A DNA stretch of 64,000 nt from Acinetobacter terrestris (GTDB lineage: Bacteria; Pseudomonadota; Gammaproteobacteria; Pseudomonadales; Moraxellaceae). Shown here one piece after another: positions 38,055-47,219 of the stretch. A program made the translations under genes and the position numbers. Below the pieces are notes generated by a model. That model had not been told where the DNA came from and ran no database searches. It worked only from the letters and a program-made list of their open reading frames with translations. Where the stretch lies: assembly GCF_004331155.1 (NCBI RefSeq), contig NZ_SJNZ01000015.1, forward strand, positions 1 through 64,000. Direction: 5' to 3'. Position 1 is the first letter of the stretch. Each line of letters begins with the position of its first letter.

Positions 38055-38678
38055 TTAAAAGCTGAGTTCCTGAATATTCTTATCATTGAGTAAATACTGG
38101 GTTAATTCTTGATGATTCTTAGCCGATCCCATCAGGATCCAGCTTCCCAAAATCTGTTGATCAATTTTTTTTTGTGAGGAATACACCACTTTTAGCTTGT
38201 AACGCTTAAATAGCATTTCGTAGTGATTGGAATCATTTTCATCAAATGGACAGACGATTTCATAATTGCGTTCCTGATTCAGAGATTCGATGCCGCGCTG
38301 TACATACATCAGTAAAACCAGCACCGCCAAGACAATAAAAGTGGCCCAAATACTTAAGAGCTCATAGCCAGCACCAACTGCCATGCCGAGTGCAGCTGTC
38401 ATCCAGATGGTAGTCGCAGTGGTAATTCCAGAAATGCGGTTATCATCTTTCAGGATAACGCCGGCCCCCAGAAAACCCAGCCCTGTCAGGACATTGGCGG
38501 CCAGCCGGTCAGGGTTGGCTACGCCTATTTTCAGGGAAATAATGGTAAATAAACACGAACTCAGACTGACCATAATCATGGTACGCAGTCCGGCAGATTT
38601 GCTATGATACTCACGCTCTGCACCAATAATCGCGCCGATCACGACAGCCAGCAATAAATCATAAAGTTCATGGTACAT
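38055..38678 (-). CDS. MgtC/SapB family membrane protein
   Basis: A 207-residue protein with about four N-terminal helices bearing the MgtC/SapB signature (GAIIGAEREYHSKSAGLRTMI, then ANVLTGLGFLGAGVILKDD and GITTATTIWMTAALGMAVG) and a C-terminal soluble ACT-like domain. Family members modulate magnesium homeostasis or ATP synthase; I cannot tell which function applies. Confidence 0.88.
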   Translation of the reverse strand: MYHELYDLLLAVVIGAIIGAEREYHSKSAGLRTMIMVSLSSCLFTIISLKIGVANPDRLAANVLTGLGFLGAGVILKDDNRISGITTATTIWMTAALGMAVGAGYELLSIWATFIVLAVLVLLMYVQRGIESLNQERNYEIVCPFDENDSNHYEMLFKRYKLKVVYSSQKKIDQQILGSWILMGSAKNHQELTQYLLNDKNIQELSF

Positions 38679-38763
38679 TGCCTATCCTTGTATATTTTTC
38701 ATACTCCAGATATACGCAATTTTTGCAGCAGGATACAAGCCTAAACTTGCATCTCGTTTATAT

Positions 38764-39294
38764 TTACTGTAACTGTTCCCATTCAACCACAACTTGCGCA
38801 TGATCACCAATCAAGGTCCATTCACCGTCCATGACGTTTAACTGTAACTGCATGGTGCGTTCGCATAATTGTGGCAGTGCAGCTGTGGTTGCTGTAGACA
38901 GCTTCCACACTTCCACATTTTTTAAGGTTTTTAATTTGCTGTTGCGCTTGTACCACTCATCTACCGATGAACCATAAGTGACTACTGCGACCTGTTTGCA
39001 GCGCGCGCTGGCTTTTTTAACTTTATCTTCATCTGGACTACCCACTTCAATCCATTTGACCAATTGACCAGTTAAGTCTTTTTCCCACAAAGCCGGTTCA
39101 TCGGTTTCAAATAAATCTTTGGTAAATTCTAAAGCTTCATCAGCAAAACGCGCATAGGCCAAAATGCGTACCATCAAACGCTCAATCGTTTCAGATGGAT
39201 GTTGCGCCATGGTCAGTTGATAATCAGCATATTGATGATCATCCATATTGGCAATATTCAAATCAGCCTTATAAATCGTTGCTTTAAGCGCCAT
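38764..39294 (-). CDS. yaeQ: YaeQ family protein
   Basis: A 176-residue protein of the YaeQ family, which has a PD-(D/E)XK nuclease-like fold. It begins MALKATIYKADLNIANMDD and carries QHPSETIERLMVRILAY and KWIEVGSPDEDKVKKA. ATG 39294 has GAGGAC upstream and gives the family start; a longer in-frame extension to 39324 is not supported. Role not well established. Confidence 0.88.
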   Translation of the reverse strand: MALKATIYKADLNIANMDDHQYADYQLTMAQHPSETIERLMVRILAYARFADEALEFTKDLFETDEPALWEKDLTGQLVKWIEVGSPDEDKVKKASARCKQVAVVTYGSSVDEWYKRNSKLKTLKNVEVWKLSTATTAALPQLCERTMQLQLNVMDGEWTLIGDHAQVVVEWEQLQ

Positions 39295-39622
39295 AAAAGA
39301 GTCCTCAAATTTGGCGCCTAGCATACTTGATTTAAAGCCTTTAGAACAGTTTGGCTAAGTTCTTGCATAACGGATACTTAATTCTATTCACCATTAGCTT
39401 TTATAGTGCAAAAGCTAAAACAAACCTCTTTGCTGCAAGTGGTATTGGTCATAATTCTGTATATTGGACTTGGTTTGATATTTCATATACCCACCTGATC
39501 GGCAACTGTATGGCGGCAATAGTGATTGCACATGGGGAAAAAACATTGACCATGTGCAGGCAAAGCACATACTAAACCCGCCCCCTCCGCAAACGACGCT
39601 TCAATCGTTGATTCACCAATAT

Positions 39623-39649
39623 AAAAAAGCCCCCATATGAGGGCTTTGC
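39623..39649 (-). terminator. terminator downstream of the CobW gene
   Basis: AAAGCCC / GGGCTTT stem with a T run on the minus strand. It follows the tandem repeat rather than the stop codon directly. Confidence 0.65.
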
Positions 39650-39700
39650 TTTATGTTCTTTATGTTCTTTATGTTCTTTATGTTCTTTATGTTCTTTATG
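39649..39700. repeat. 9-bp tandem repeat (CTTTATGTT)
   Basis: Five perfect copies of CTTTATGTT plus a partial sixth run from 39649 to 39700, between the CobW stop and its terminator. Purely non-coding; a candidate strain-variable repeat. Confidence 0.9.
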
Positions 39701-39738
39701 AGCAGCTGAATCACCTGACCAAACATTTCAGCGTTTGA

Positions 39739-40758
39739 TTATTCTTTTTTAGAATACTCCTGATCTATGCGGCAGTTCATCAGTGCTGTTTCAAAAACTA
39801 GCCAGTCTCGCTGATCTTGCACAATGATTTCAATGCGGTTATCAATGCCCTCTTCTGAAGACTGATAGTTAAATTGCTGCGGATTAAAATTAAAGGTTTT
39901 CCAACCCTGATTGGTATTAAAAATTCCTTTAATCCGCAGCCAATTCTTTTGTTCACAAAGCACATCCAGTAAAGGATAAAAATCGAATTGCCAGCGTTTG
40001 GGTAATTTCCAGCCCGCCACACTATAGCCTTGCGTGGTCTCGACATAGTGATAAGGCAACTGTTTAATTTCAGGCTGACTTTGTCCTGACGGAAATGTTT
40101 TTTGAATTTTCAGTAAGGGTTGAATCTTGCGTTCGGTGCCTATATAAGGCTGATCAATTTGTTGAAGGGAAATTTGTTCTTTCCCACTCATCAGCCAGCT
40201 TTGTTGATAGGCTTGATATTCAATTTTTAATGCGGCTAAAGCCTGGTCATCAGCAAAATCCATCGTATCTGCATGAGAAACCACAATCATCTGCGCAGCT
40301 TTTAACTGGTCGGCATACAGATTTTGCTTGCTCCATTCAGCATCATGTAAACGTGAACCATCCACCACGGTCACCAAAGCACGCATGGCAATACTCTGTT
40401 GCCAATGCGGTTCGGTCAGTTGTTCCAGTAATTGCGCGGGATGTCCCAAACCGGTCGGTTCGATAAATAAGCGGTCCGGTTTGGTTTCAGACAATAATCG
40501 CGACAAGGCAATTTGCATCGGTAATTGACTGCTACAGCACAGACAGCCGCCTAATAGCTCTTTGACTTGATAGCCCTGGGTTTGCGGTAACATCTGCTGA
40601 TCTACCCCGATTTGCCCAAACTCGTTCATCAACACTGCCCAAACTTCATTTTCAGGTTTTTGACTGAGCAAATGCTTGAGCAAGGTAGTTTTTCCAGCGC
40701 CTAAAAATCCGGAAATGATATGCGTAGGGACAGCTTGCGTGGGAGAAATCAGTTTCAA
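39739..40758 (-). CDS. CobW/COG0523 family G3E GTPase
   Basis: A metal-chaperone type GTPase of 339 residues. Walker A is GFLGAGKTT (17-25), the metal-binding motif GGCLCC holds C72, C74 and C75, and the Walker B/switch region is FIEPTGLGHP. The usual NKxD base-recognition motif is replaced by SHAD, so nucleotide preference may be altered. A C-terminal CobW_C domain (about 225-330) follows. COG0523 members deliver zinc, cobalt or iron; no cobalamin or zinc-uptake genes are adjacent. Confidence 0.9.
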   Translation of the reverse strand: MKLISPTQAVPTHIISGFLGAGKTTLLKHLLSQKPENEVWAVLMNEFGQIGVDQQMLPQTQGYQVKELLGGCLCCSSQLPMQIALSRLLSETKPDRLFIEPTGLGHPAQLLEQLTEPHWQQSIAMRALVTVVDGSRLHDAEWSKQNLYADQLKAAQMIVVSHADTMDFADDQALAALKIEYQAYQQSWLMSGKEQISLQQIDQPYIGTERKIQPLLKIQKTFPSGQSQPEIKQLPYHYVETTQGYSVAGWKLPKRWQFDFYPLLDVLCEQKNWLRIKGIFNTNQGWKTFNFNPQQFNYQSSEEGIDNRIEIIVQDQRDWLVFETALMNCRIDQEYSKKE

Positions 40759-41339
40759 AACTTACTCGCTATTCATTTGGTAGAAATCAATCAATGCAGT
40801 GGTGAGCACAATCCACTTCAAAAATCTGCATATTGCTCCACTTTAATTTCTTCCTTGAGCTATGGCAACGTATTCACATTATTTAAAAAGACCTACACAA
40901 CGCTTTTATTAAAATTTATTGAGTTAACTCAATTAAATATAAAATTTAAACTCAGTATCAACCATTTATTTTTACTTTATTAAAAGGCCAAATTGAGGAA
41001 ATACAGCGCCTCATTTGAAAGATTTATTTACATTTAATCTCAAGGCATAAAGGTTTGAGAATGATGATTCAGGCAGGTTCTGTTTATGCTTAGTAAACAA
41101 TAAACCTTTAAAAAAGCTGATATAGAAATATTCATATACATTTTTTCTTCAGTTTTTAGACCACTTCTTACAGTAAATAAACAGTGAGCGCTTGGTTGTA
41201 TTTTTCAGGTTAACGGTTCTGTTTCACTTTGTTGCTTGGGTTGCTCCCCCGCCCCAGGCTCTTTAGCATGAGCGCTGTCCATATTTATGTGATGATGAAT
41301 ATGGATCGAATAACTTTTTAAAGAATAAAGGATGCCAAA
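40759..41339. other. long intergenic region with nested hairpins
   Basis: These 581 bases lack a credible gene. At 41048-41110 a nested structure occurs: outer TAAAGGTTT / AAACCTTTA and inner TGTTTA / TAAACA. A GC-rich patch at about 41240-41275 precedes a hairpin CCATATT / AATATGG (41279-41304) just before the small secreted protein gene. Either could be a leader or small RNA; no family recognised. Confidence 0.35.
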
Positions 41340-41573
41340 ATGAAATTAACTCAAATATTACTTGCTTCTACTTTTACCCTTGCTGCTGCAACTAGCTTTG
41401 CTGCAACTGAAAAACAAACCAAAGAAGAAAAAGTAGTTGTTTCAACTCAGGAACAGCCAGCGAGCAGCGCTGATAGCTCTGCAGATCAAGCAACGACGAA
41501 TCAACCGGCTTCAGACAAAACTACTGAAGAAAAAACCACCAAAACAACCAAGTCCACCCAATCGACCAAGTGA
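41340..41573 (+). CDS. small periplasmic low-complexity protein
   Basis: A 77-residue preprotein with a signal peptide (MKLTQILLASTFTLAAATSFA, cut after SFA near residue 21). The mature part is almost entirely E, T, K, S, Q and A, with lysine-threonine repeats at the end, and is likely disordered. AAGGA lies eight bases before the ATG. Preceded by a long structured leader and followed by a strong terminator, so it looks expressed. Function unknown. Confidence 0.7.
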   Translation: MKLTQILLASTFTLAAATSFAATEKQTKEEKVVVSTQEQPASSADSSADQATTNQPASDKTTEEKTTKTTKSTQSTK

Positions 41574-41669
41574 AATAAATTTTTCTAATAACACGGTAAA
41601 ACCCAATGCTGAATCATTCACTCCACCTGAGCTCAGCACAGGAATGATTTAGAAATTAAATTAGCAATG

Positions 41670-41705
41670 AAAGCTGAACTATTTAAATAGTTCAGCTTTT
41701 TTCAC
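41670..41705 (+). terminator. terminator of the small periplasmic protein gene
   Basis: A 15-bp perfect stem (AAAGCTGAACTATTT and complement, 41670-41699) followed by T residues. Confidence 0.85.
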
Positions 41706-41927
41706 TTTAACAAAGATGAGTTTGAATGATAGAAAAAAATGATCATTGATTTAAAAAACCGTATAGTTAGACATCTGTATATTTATTATTTTTCAATATC
41801 TTAAAATACTCACATCATTTAAGCTGTTTTCTTTTCATTCAACATATCTACTATGGCATAGCTTGTTTAGACCCTCAATTTCACCGTTAATACCCTTAGA
41901 TGTGAATTGATTGAATGGACATTCGCT
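41706..41927. other. upstream region of the MhpA-like gene
   Basis: AT-rich spacer with no recognised site. It should hold the promoter of the monooxygenase. No operator repeat is seen. Confidence 0.3.
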
Positions 41928-43535
41928 ATGAGCAACAAAACAAATTACACCACTGAAGTGGCAATCTTGGGTGCAGGCCCTGTTGGTTTAACGATTGCGA
42001 ACTATTTAAGCAAACAAGGTGTTCAGGTCACTATTATCGAGCAGCTGGATAGTTTGATTGACTACCCGCGCGCCATTGGTATTGATGATGAATCTTTGCG
42101 TACCATTCAATCACTTGGTTTGGTCGATCAAGTCTTGCCGCATACGACGCCCAACCATGCAATGCGTTTCTTGACCCCTAAAGGCCGCTGTTTCGCAGAC
42201 ATTCAGCCACTTACCCGTGAATTTGGTTTCTCACGTCGTAATGCATTTATTCAACCTCAGGTCGACAATGTTTTGCTGCAAGGTTTAAAACAATACCAAA
42301 AAACTGAAGTGCTTTTTTCACGTCAGCTGAATGAGTTTAGCCAGGATGCAAATGGCGTAACGCTTAAGATTCAAGATAAAAACCAGAAACAAGAAACGGT
42401 TCAGGCAAAATATCTAATTGCCTGTGACGGCGGCAACTCAATTGTACGTCGTACTTTAAACATTGCTTTTGATGGTAAAACTGCACCGAATCAATGGATC
42501 GTGATTGATATTGAAAATGATCCATTAGCCACACCACACATTTACTTATGCTGTGACCCGGTACGTCCATATGTATCTGCGGCACTTCCGCATGGCATTC
42601 GTCGTTTCGAATTCATGGTCATGCCGGGTGAAACTCAGGAAGAGTTAAGCAAACCGGAAAATATCGCAAAATTGCTGTCTAAAGTTTTACCGAATGCTGA
42701 AAATATTGATGTGATTCGTCAGCGTGTCTATACGCATAATGCACGTATTGCCGATAAATTCCGGGTCGACCGGATTTTACTGGCTGGTGACGCAGCGCAC
42801 ATCATGCCGGTATGGCAAGGTCAGGGTTATAACAGCGGTATGCGTGATGCCTTCAACCTGGCGTGGAAAGTTGCGCTGGTGGTACAAGGTAAAGCGACTG
42901 CAGATTTGTTGGACTCTTACCAAATTGAACGTAAAGACCATGCCAAGGCGATGATTGATCTTTCTGTAATGGCAGGTCATGTGCTTGCGCCACCGAAGAA
43001 ATGGCAAGGTTTTGTCCGTGACGGTATTGCCTACGCATTGAATTACATCAAGCCGATTAAACAGTATTTGCTGGAAATGCGTTTCAAACCGATGCCGAAG
43101 TATAATGATGGTGCATTACTTGCAGATGGTAAAAAAGAATCGCCAGTCGGTAAGATGTTTATCCAGCCGCATGTGAAACTTGAGTCTGGCGAGAAAATTT
43201 TACTCGATGATGTGATTGGCAACGACTTTGCGATTATTGCCTGGGGTGTGGATCCACAATGGGGACTCTCAGATGCCACCATGCAAGTCTGGAAAAATTT
43301 AGGCGTTAAATTTATTCAGATCATTCCTGAAGTTCAATTTGGCAATCAAAACCGTAAGAAATTTGATGGCGTGATTACCCTTGGCGATATTGGTACCGAC
43401 ATCCGTACCTGGTTTGGTAAAACCTCGGATTCGGTGGTCATTCTACGCCCTGACCGTTTTGTGGCCGCGCTTGCGATTCCACAAACATTGGACCACATCA
43501 GCCAACAGCTGTTTAAAAAGCTCCATGTAAAATAA
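41928..43535 (+). CDS. FAD-dependent aromatic hydroxylase, MhpA-like
   Basis: A 535-residue flavoprotein monooxygenase. The dinucleotide motif GAGPVG is at about 15-20, a DG motif [11 protein letters not shown] near 165-175, and the GD motif is followed by [21 protein letters not shown], typical of 3-(3-hydroxyphenyl)propionate hydroxylase. It should add oxygen ortho to a phenol using NAD(P)H. ATG 41928 is chosen over a TTG at 41907. The rest of the mhp pathway (ring-cleavage dioxygenase and hydrolase) is not present, so the true substrate is open. Confidence 0.85.
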   Translation: MSNKTNYTTEVAILGAGPVGLTIANYLSKQGVQVTIIEQLDSLIDYPRAIGIDDESLRTIQSLGLVDQVLPHTTPNHAMRFLTPKGRCFADIQPLTREFGFSRRNAFIQPQVDNVLLQGLKQYQKTEVLFSRQLNEFSQDANGVTLKIQDKNQKQETVQAKYLIACDGGNSIVRRTLNIAFDGKTAPNQWIVIDIENDPLATPHIYLCCDPVRPYVSAALPHGIRRFEFMVMPGETQEELSKPENIAKLLSKVLPNAENIDVIRQRVYTHNARIADKFRVDRILLAGDAAHIMPVWQGQGYNSGMRDAFNLAWKVALVVQGKATADLLDSYQIERKDHAKAMIDLSVMAGHVLAPPKKWQGFVRDGIAYALNYIKPIKQYLLEMRFKPMPKYNDGALLADGKKESPVGKMFIQPHVKLESGEKILLDDVIGNDFAIIAWGVDPQWGLSDATMQVWKNLGVKFIQIIPEVQFGNQNRKKFDGVITLGDIGTDIRTWFGKTSDSVVILRPDRFVAALAIPQTLDHISQQLFKKLHVK

Positions 43536-43564
43536 TAAACAATCTGAACCCTATTCAGAGGTCT

Positions 43565-43590
43565 GACCACGCGAAAGCGTGGTCTTTTTT
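43565..43590 (+). terminator. terminator of the hydroxylase gene
   Basis: GACCACGC / GCGTGGTC stem with a GAAA tetraloop followed by six T residues: a textbook intrinsic terminator. Confidence 0.92.
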
Positions 43591-43640
43591 ATTCTGCCTT
43601 TTTTCCCTGTTCAAATAACATTAAGATTAAGAATTAAGAA

Positions 43641-44258
43641 TTAAGCATTTATTTTTTGAAACCACGGCACATCTTTCATCGAATCCCGGCTTCCAATGAG
43701 CTGAATAAACGGCTTAAATTCATCTAAATACGGTAAAATTTTAAAAGAAATTGCAAATACCAACCAATAAGCCAAATACAAATCTGCTGCTGAAATTTTC
43801 TCACCCAGTAAGTACGGATTTGCTTGTTGCATGCCATTTTTTAGAAATGCCAATACGCTCTCTTCATGACCAAAAGTCAAGCTGCGTTTTCTTTGTTCAA
43901 TTTGCTCATCCGATACTCCAAGCCCTTTTAAATCCATATATTCAGTCAAAGGACCATGACAAAAAAACAGCCATTTCAAATATGCGCCACGCTTGGGATC
44001 ATCCAGTGCCGGAGCCAAACCTTTTTCCATATATTTATCGGCCAGATAGGTAAATATGGCCGCAACTTCAGAAATCACGATACCTTTATCGACCAAACAC
44101 GGTACTTTTCCCATCGGATTAACCTTTAAATATTCGGCTTGATGCATTTTTTCATAAAGAATATGAATCTGTTCAATCTGGTCTTCAATCTCCAGCTCTT
44201 TTAATAATGGAAATAAAGTCATGCCACGAGACTGGGCATTGTTATACAGCTTCATCAT
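43641..44258 (-). CDS. glutathione S-transferase family protein
   Basis: A 205-residue protein with an N-terminal thioredoxin-like domain (MMKLYNNAQSRGMTLFPLLKELE, then NPMGKVPCLVDKGIVISEVAAI) and a C-terminal all-helical domain (about 90-205, with ISAADLYLAYWL). The serine at SRG in the N-terminal loop is the likely glutathione-activating residue. Possibly detoxification linked to the convergent hydroxylase; substrate unknown. Confidence 0.88.
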   Translation of the reverse strand: MMKLYNNAQSRGMTLFPLLKELEIEDQIEQIHILYEKMHQAEYLKVNPMGKVPCLVDKGIVISEVAAIFTYLADKYMEKGLAPALDDPKRGAYLKWLFFCHGPLTEYMDLKGLGVSDEQIEQRKRSLTFGHEESVLAFLKNGMQQANPYLLGEKISAADLYLAYWLVFAISFKILPYLDEFKPFIQLIGSRDSMKDVPWFQKINA

Positions 44259-44394
44259 TTTTTTTCGACCTATCTTGTTCTTTTAGATTTTAAGTATAAA
44301 TCTTTTAGATGCGGTATTGATGGTTGTTATGTGAGGCATGAATTGACCACGATGCTTTTACTGAATGAAAAGCATCGTGTAAAAAAGATAATTT

Positions 44395-45288
44395 TTAAAA
44401 GAAGCCCATATAAAATTGTTCTTTCAAGATTTTTAAAATCAGTTCAATCACTTCATTTTTCTGACCTTTACGGTAACTGACGTGCAGGTCAATCATCGGT
44501 AAAGGTTCAAGGGTATTTTTGACCACAATTTTATCGCCCAACAATGGAATGACATAAGCAGGCACCAAACTCCAGCCCACGCCCATCCCAACCAAATTGA
44601 CATTCAATAAAATATTGGTCGATTGCTGTACCACATTGACATTCAATTTGGCTTGCTTAAAAAAGTCGGTAATAATTTTATACAGCTGAGGTGATGCAAT
44701 TTCATCACTGATAATAAAATCCTGGTTATTAAAACTTTTGATACTGACATGACGCTGCTCGGCAATCGGGGAATCTTTTGGAACAATTAAAGCCAGAGGC
44801 TCGCTAAAAATCTGTACATGCTCAAGTTCACTCGACTCATCAATATAACGGGTAAATGCGATATCAATATCGCCTTTCTTTAAAGCCTTGAATTGATCAG
44901 CATCGGTCATACTGTGAAAGTTAATTTTAATTTCTGGGAAATGTACCCGGATATTCGGCATGATATAGGGGAAAATTTTCATTTCAGCCACAGGCACAAA
45001 ACCGATATTCAGCTGGTCTTTGTTCAAATTGGAAATCTGGCGTGCATCCTGAATCGCTTTTTCAGCATGTTCCAAACTGAGCAGTGCCTCTTTTAAAAAT
45101 GCTTTGCCTTCTTCTGTCAGTTCAACTTTTCGATTCGACCGAACCAGTAATTGCACCCCCACTTCCTGTTCAAGGTCTTTAATCTGCTGGCTTAAAGATG
45201 GCTGTACCGTGCACATACGTAGTGCAGCTTTAGTAAAATTCAGCTCTTCTGCCACTGCAACAAAATAGCGTAAATGACGTAATTCCAC
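44395..45288 (-). CDS. LysR-type transcriptional regulator
   Basis: A 297-residue regulator: winged HTH (about 1-60, MELRHLRYFVAVAEELNFTKAALRMCTVQPSLSQQI in short pieces) and a co-inducer domain (about 90-295). The N-terminus resembles HcaR/CatM aromatic regulators. It lies 12 bases behind the MFS gene as third gene of a TetR-MFS-LysR unit, so it probably shares the TetR operator. Its target is not obvious; divergent promoters to control are absent at its own 5' end. Confidence 0.9.
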   Translation of the reverse strand: MELRHLRYFVAVAEELNFTKAALRMCTVQPSLSQQIKDLEQEVGVQLLVRSNRKVELTEEGKAFLKEALLSLEHAEKAIQDARQISNLNKDQLNIGFVPVAEMKIFPYIMPNIRVHFPEIKINFHSMTDADQFKALKKGDIDIAFTRYIDESSELEHVQIFSEPLALIVPKDSPIAEQRHVSIKSFNNQDFIISDEIASPQLYKIITDFFKQAKLNVNVVQQSTNILLNVNLVGMGVGWSLVPAYVIPLLGDKIVVKNTLEPLPMIDLHVSYRKGQKNEVIELILKILKEQFYMGFF

Positions 45289-45300
45289 GGCCGTACCTCT

Positions 45301-46491
45301 TTATTTTGGTTGTTTAAGTGATGCTGAAACTGTGTATTTATAGACACATAACGTCGCTACAGTAATCACAGCACAGAATAGATAAGTCATTTGATAACCA
45401 TAATAGGCAATGATCAGACCCAGAATCACTGAACCAATAGCCATGCCTAAATCGAATAAGGTGAAGAAGGTCGAGATGGCATGTCCCATTCGCTGCTTGG
45501 GCACAGACTGAATCGCCACAGTTTGAAAGCATGGAAATAATGAGCCGTAGCCGATTCCAATAAATATAGCAGATAGCCAAAGAATCCATTGGTTTGAGAC
45601 AAAGCTCACCACCACCAAGCCTAAAGCAAAGAAAATAAATGAAGGATAAATGACCGCACTGGCCCCTTTACGGTCATAAATTTTCCCTACCCAAGGCCGT
45701 ACCACAATCATGGAAATGGCAAAGACAATAAAAAATAAACTGGTATAGGCCAGTAAATCTTTCGATTCACTATAAGCGGTAATGAAGCTCATAATGCTGG
45801 AATAGGCAAATGCCGTCAGTAATGCCACAAAGCCAATCGGAACTGCACGCATTTCAATAATGTCATGCAACCCCAACCGTTGTTCTTCTACTTTTTCTGT
45901 TAATTTACCGAGTTTATTTTCTTGTATCGGAACCATCAAACAGAAAATAAAGCCCAAACAAATCACGGCAGTCAATATTGCAAACAAGCTGATAAAGTCT
46001 GTAAATTGCAGCACGGTTAAGGCAATCAAGGGGCCAAATACCACTGCAAGGTTGGTCGACATGACGAAATAACCCATACCCTCACCCTTGCGATCATCCG
46101 GAATAAAATCATTGGCAATCGGTACAGTGACCGTGGTTAATATGCTAAACCAGATCCCGTGCATAAAACGAATCACCAATAAAGCCCACATGCTGTCGGC
46201 AAATAAATAACTAAAAGCAAACAGGACAAATAAAAATTCGGATCCGCGAAAGGATATTTTTTTACCTAATTTTTCGACAATGAGTCCAGAAAATGGGCGA
46301 ACTGCAATTGAAGAGATCAGAAATAATGTCAGTGCCAAACCGGCTTCTTTAACCGTTCCACCTAAATTTTTCATGATATAGATGGGTAAAATAGTCAGGA
46401 GCGCATAATAATAAGTAAATAAAAACAGGTTATTGAACAGACACAAAATGAAAGAGCGATTCCATAAGCGCTCGGTGTTCGGGGTAGTCAT
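45301..46491 (-). CDS. MFS efflux-type transporter
   Basis: A 396-residue, 12-helix major facilitator with the loop motif RPFSGLIVEKLGKK between helices 2 and 3 and the matching VVRPWVGKIYDRKG in the second half. Its context, directly after a TetR repressor, suggests drug or metabolite export. ATG 46491 is chosen over a TTG at 46500. The start lies 26 bases after the TetR gene. Confidence 0.88.
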   Translation of the reverse strand: MTTPNTERLWNRSFILCLFNNLFLFTYYYALLTILPIYIMKNLGGTVKEAGLALTLFLISSIAVRPFSGLIVEKLGKKISFRGSEFLFVLFAFSYLFADSMWALLVIRFMHGIWFSILTTVTVPIANDFIPDDRKGEGMGYFVMSTNLAVVFGPLIALTVLQFTDFISLFAILTAVICLGFIFCLMVPIQENKLGKLTEKVEEQRLGLHDIIEMRAVPIGFVALLTAFAYSSIMSFITAYSESKDLLAYTSLFFIVFAISMIVVRPWVGKIYDRKGASAVIYPSFIFFALGLVVVSFVSNQWILWLSAIFIGIGYGSLFPCFQTVAIQSVPKQRMGHAISTFFTLFDLGMAIGSVILGLIIAYYGYQMTYLFCAVITVATLCVYKYTVSASLKQPK

Positions 46492-46517
46492 AATGATCAA
46501 CTTAAGGGTAGCTATGG

Positions 46518-47087
46518 CTACTTTTGAACAAGAACAGGTTGCATGAGTAGATGTACCAAACTTTGAATATAGGTTTCATCGGGCATACGATTGAAGAAAA
46601 TAATTTGATAATGGATCGGCCCATAAAGTGCATCCAGCATCAGCTCAAAAGGATAGTCAGTAATAATTTCATGCCGTTCAATTGCGATTTGAATCAGCTT
46701 ACGGGTTTGCTCACGGCGCGGTAATAAATACTGTTTAAAAAATTCACCTGCAGCTTCACGATGCTCAGCCATCACCACCAGCAAGGCTCGGCCCACCGGA
46801 TGATTCAACGCATGTGCTAACTTTAAAAGTTGCTGATTGAGATTTAGTTCCAGACTTTGCTCAAAATCCAGTTCAAATACAGAAGCGGTTTTCGCTTTGA
46901 AAGCATCAAAGACCAAATCAGATTTATGCTTCCACCAGCGGTAAATCGTCGATTTCCCGACCCCTGCCCGCGCCGCAATATCTTCTACAGTTAAATGGCT
47001 GTAATCATCTTCTTCTAAAGCAGCAGTCACCGCTTTCAAAATACATTGCTTGCGGCGTGAAGTTTTCTCAACTTCTACTTCAGTCAT
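46518..47087 (-). CDS. TetR-family transcriptional repressor
   Basis: A 189-residue regulator with an N-terminal TetR HTH (about 10-60: RRKQCILKAVTAALEE, then TVEDIAARAGVGKSTIYRWWKHKSDLV) and an all-helical ligand domain. First gene of the unit with the MFS and LysR genes. A perfect 18-bp palindrome lies 17 bases upstream of its ATG, overlapping the start of transcription, so autoregulation is likely. The inducer is unknown. Confidence 0.9.
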   Translation of the reverse strand: MTEVEVEKTSRRKQCILKAVTAALEEDDYSHLTVEDIAARAGVGKSTIYRWWKHKSDLVFDAFKAKTASVFELDFEQSLELNLNQQLLKLAHALNHPVGRALLVVMAEHREAAGEFFKQYLLPRREQTRKLIQIAIERHEIITDYPFELMLDALYGPIHYQIIFFNRMPDETYIQSLVHLLMQPVLVQK

Positions 47088-47103
47088 GGCACCACCAAAA
47101 ACG

Positions 47104-47121
47104 AAACGATACGTATCGTTT
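47104..47121. promoter_or_regulatory. palindromic TetR operator
   Basis: AAACGATACGTATCGTTT is a perfect 18-bp palindrome 17 bases before the repressor ATG. A TAATAT-like -10 element (minus strand, about 47123-47130) abuts it, so bound repressor would block initiation. Confidence 0.85.
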
Positions 47122-47173
47122 TATATTATGCCGATTTGATGCTGCTGTATAGACCAGAACCCATTTTCATAGC

Positions 47174-47207
47174 AAAAAAAAGACCGCCTCAAAGCGGTCT
47201 TTTTTTA
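47174..47207 (-). terminator. terminator of the thioesterase gene
   Basis: A 14-bp stem (AAAAAAAAGACCGC and complement) around a CTCAAA hexaloop, following the thioesterase stop on the minus strand. Confidence 0.88.
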
Positions 47208-47219
47208 TTCAATACCTGA

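Larger units (their letters stand above)
39295..39738. other. yaeQ-cobW intergenic region
   Basis: An AT-rich spacer with a minus-strand terminator (39623-39650) and a 9-bp tandem repeat (39649-39700). An open frame of 74 codons on the plus strand (39351-39575) lacks homology and a Shine-Dalgarno and was rejected. No RNA gene is seen. Confidence 0.5.

Noticed and set aside
39351..39575. 74-codon plus-strand frame in the yaeQ-cobW gap
   Set aside because: No Shine-Dalgarno, no family features, AT-driven composition; better treated as intergenic.
39649..39700. possible CRISPR array
   Set aside because: Units are 9 bp in direct contact with no spacers and no cas genes occur in the window; it is a simple tandem repeat.
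43641..47087. a dedicated aromatic catabolic island with the MhpA-like gene
   Set aside because: The adjacent genes are a GST, an efflux unit and regulators; no ring-cleavage or CoA-ligase genes occur.
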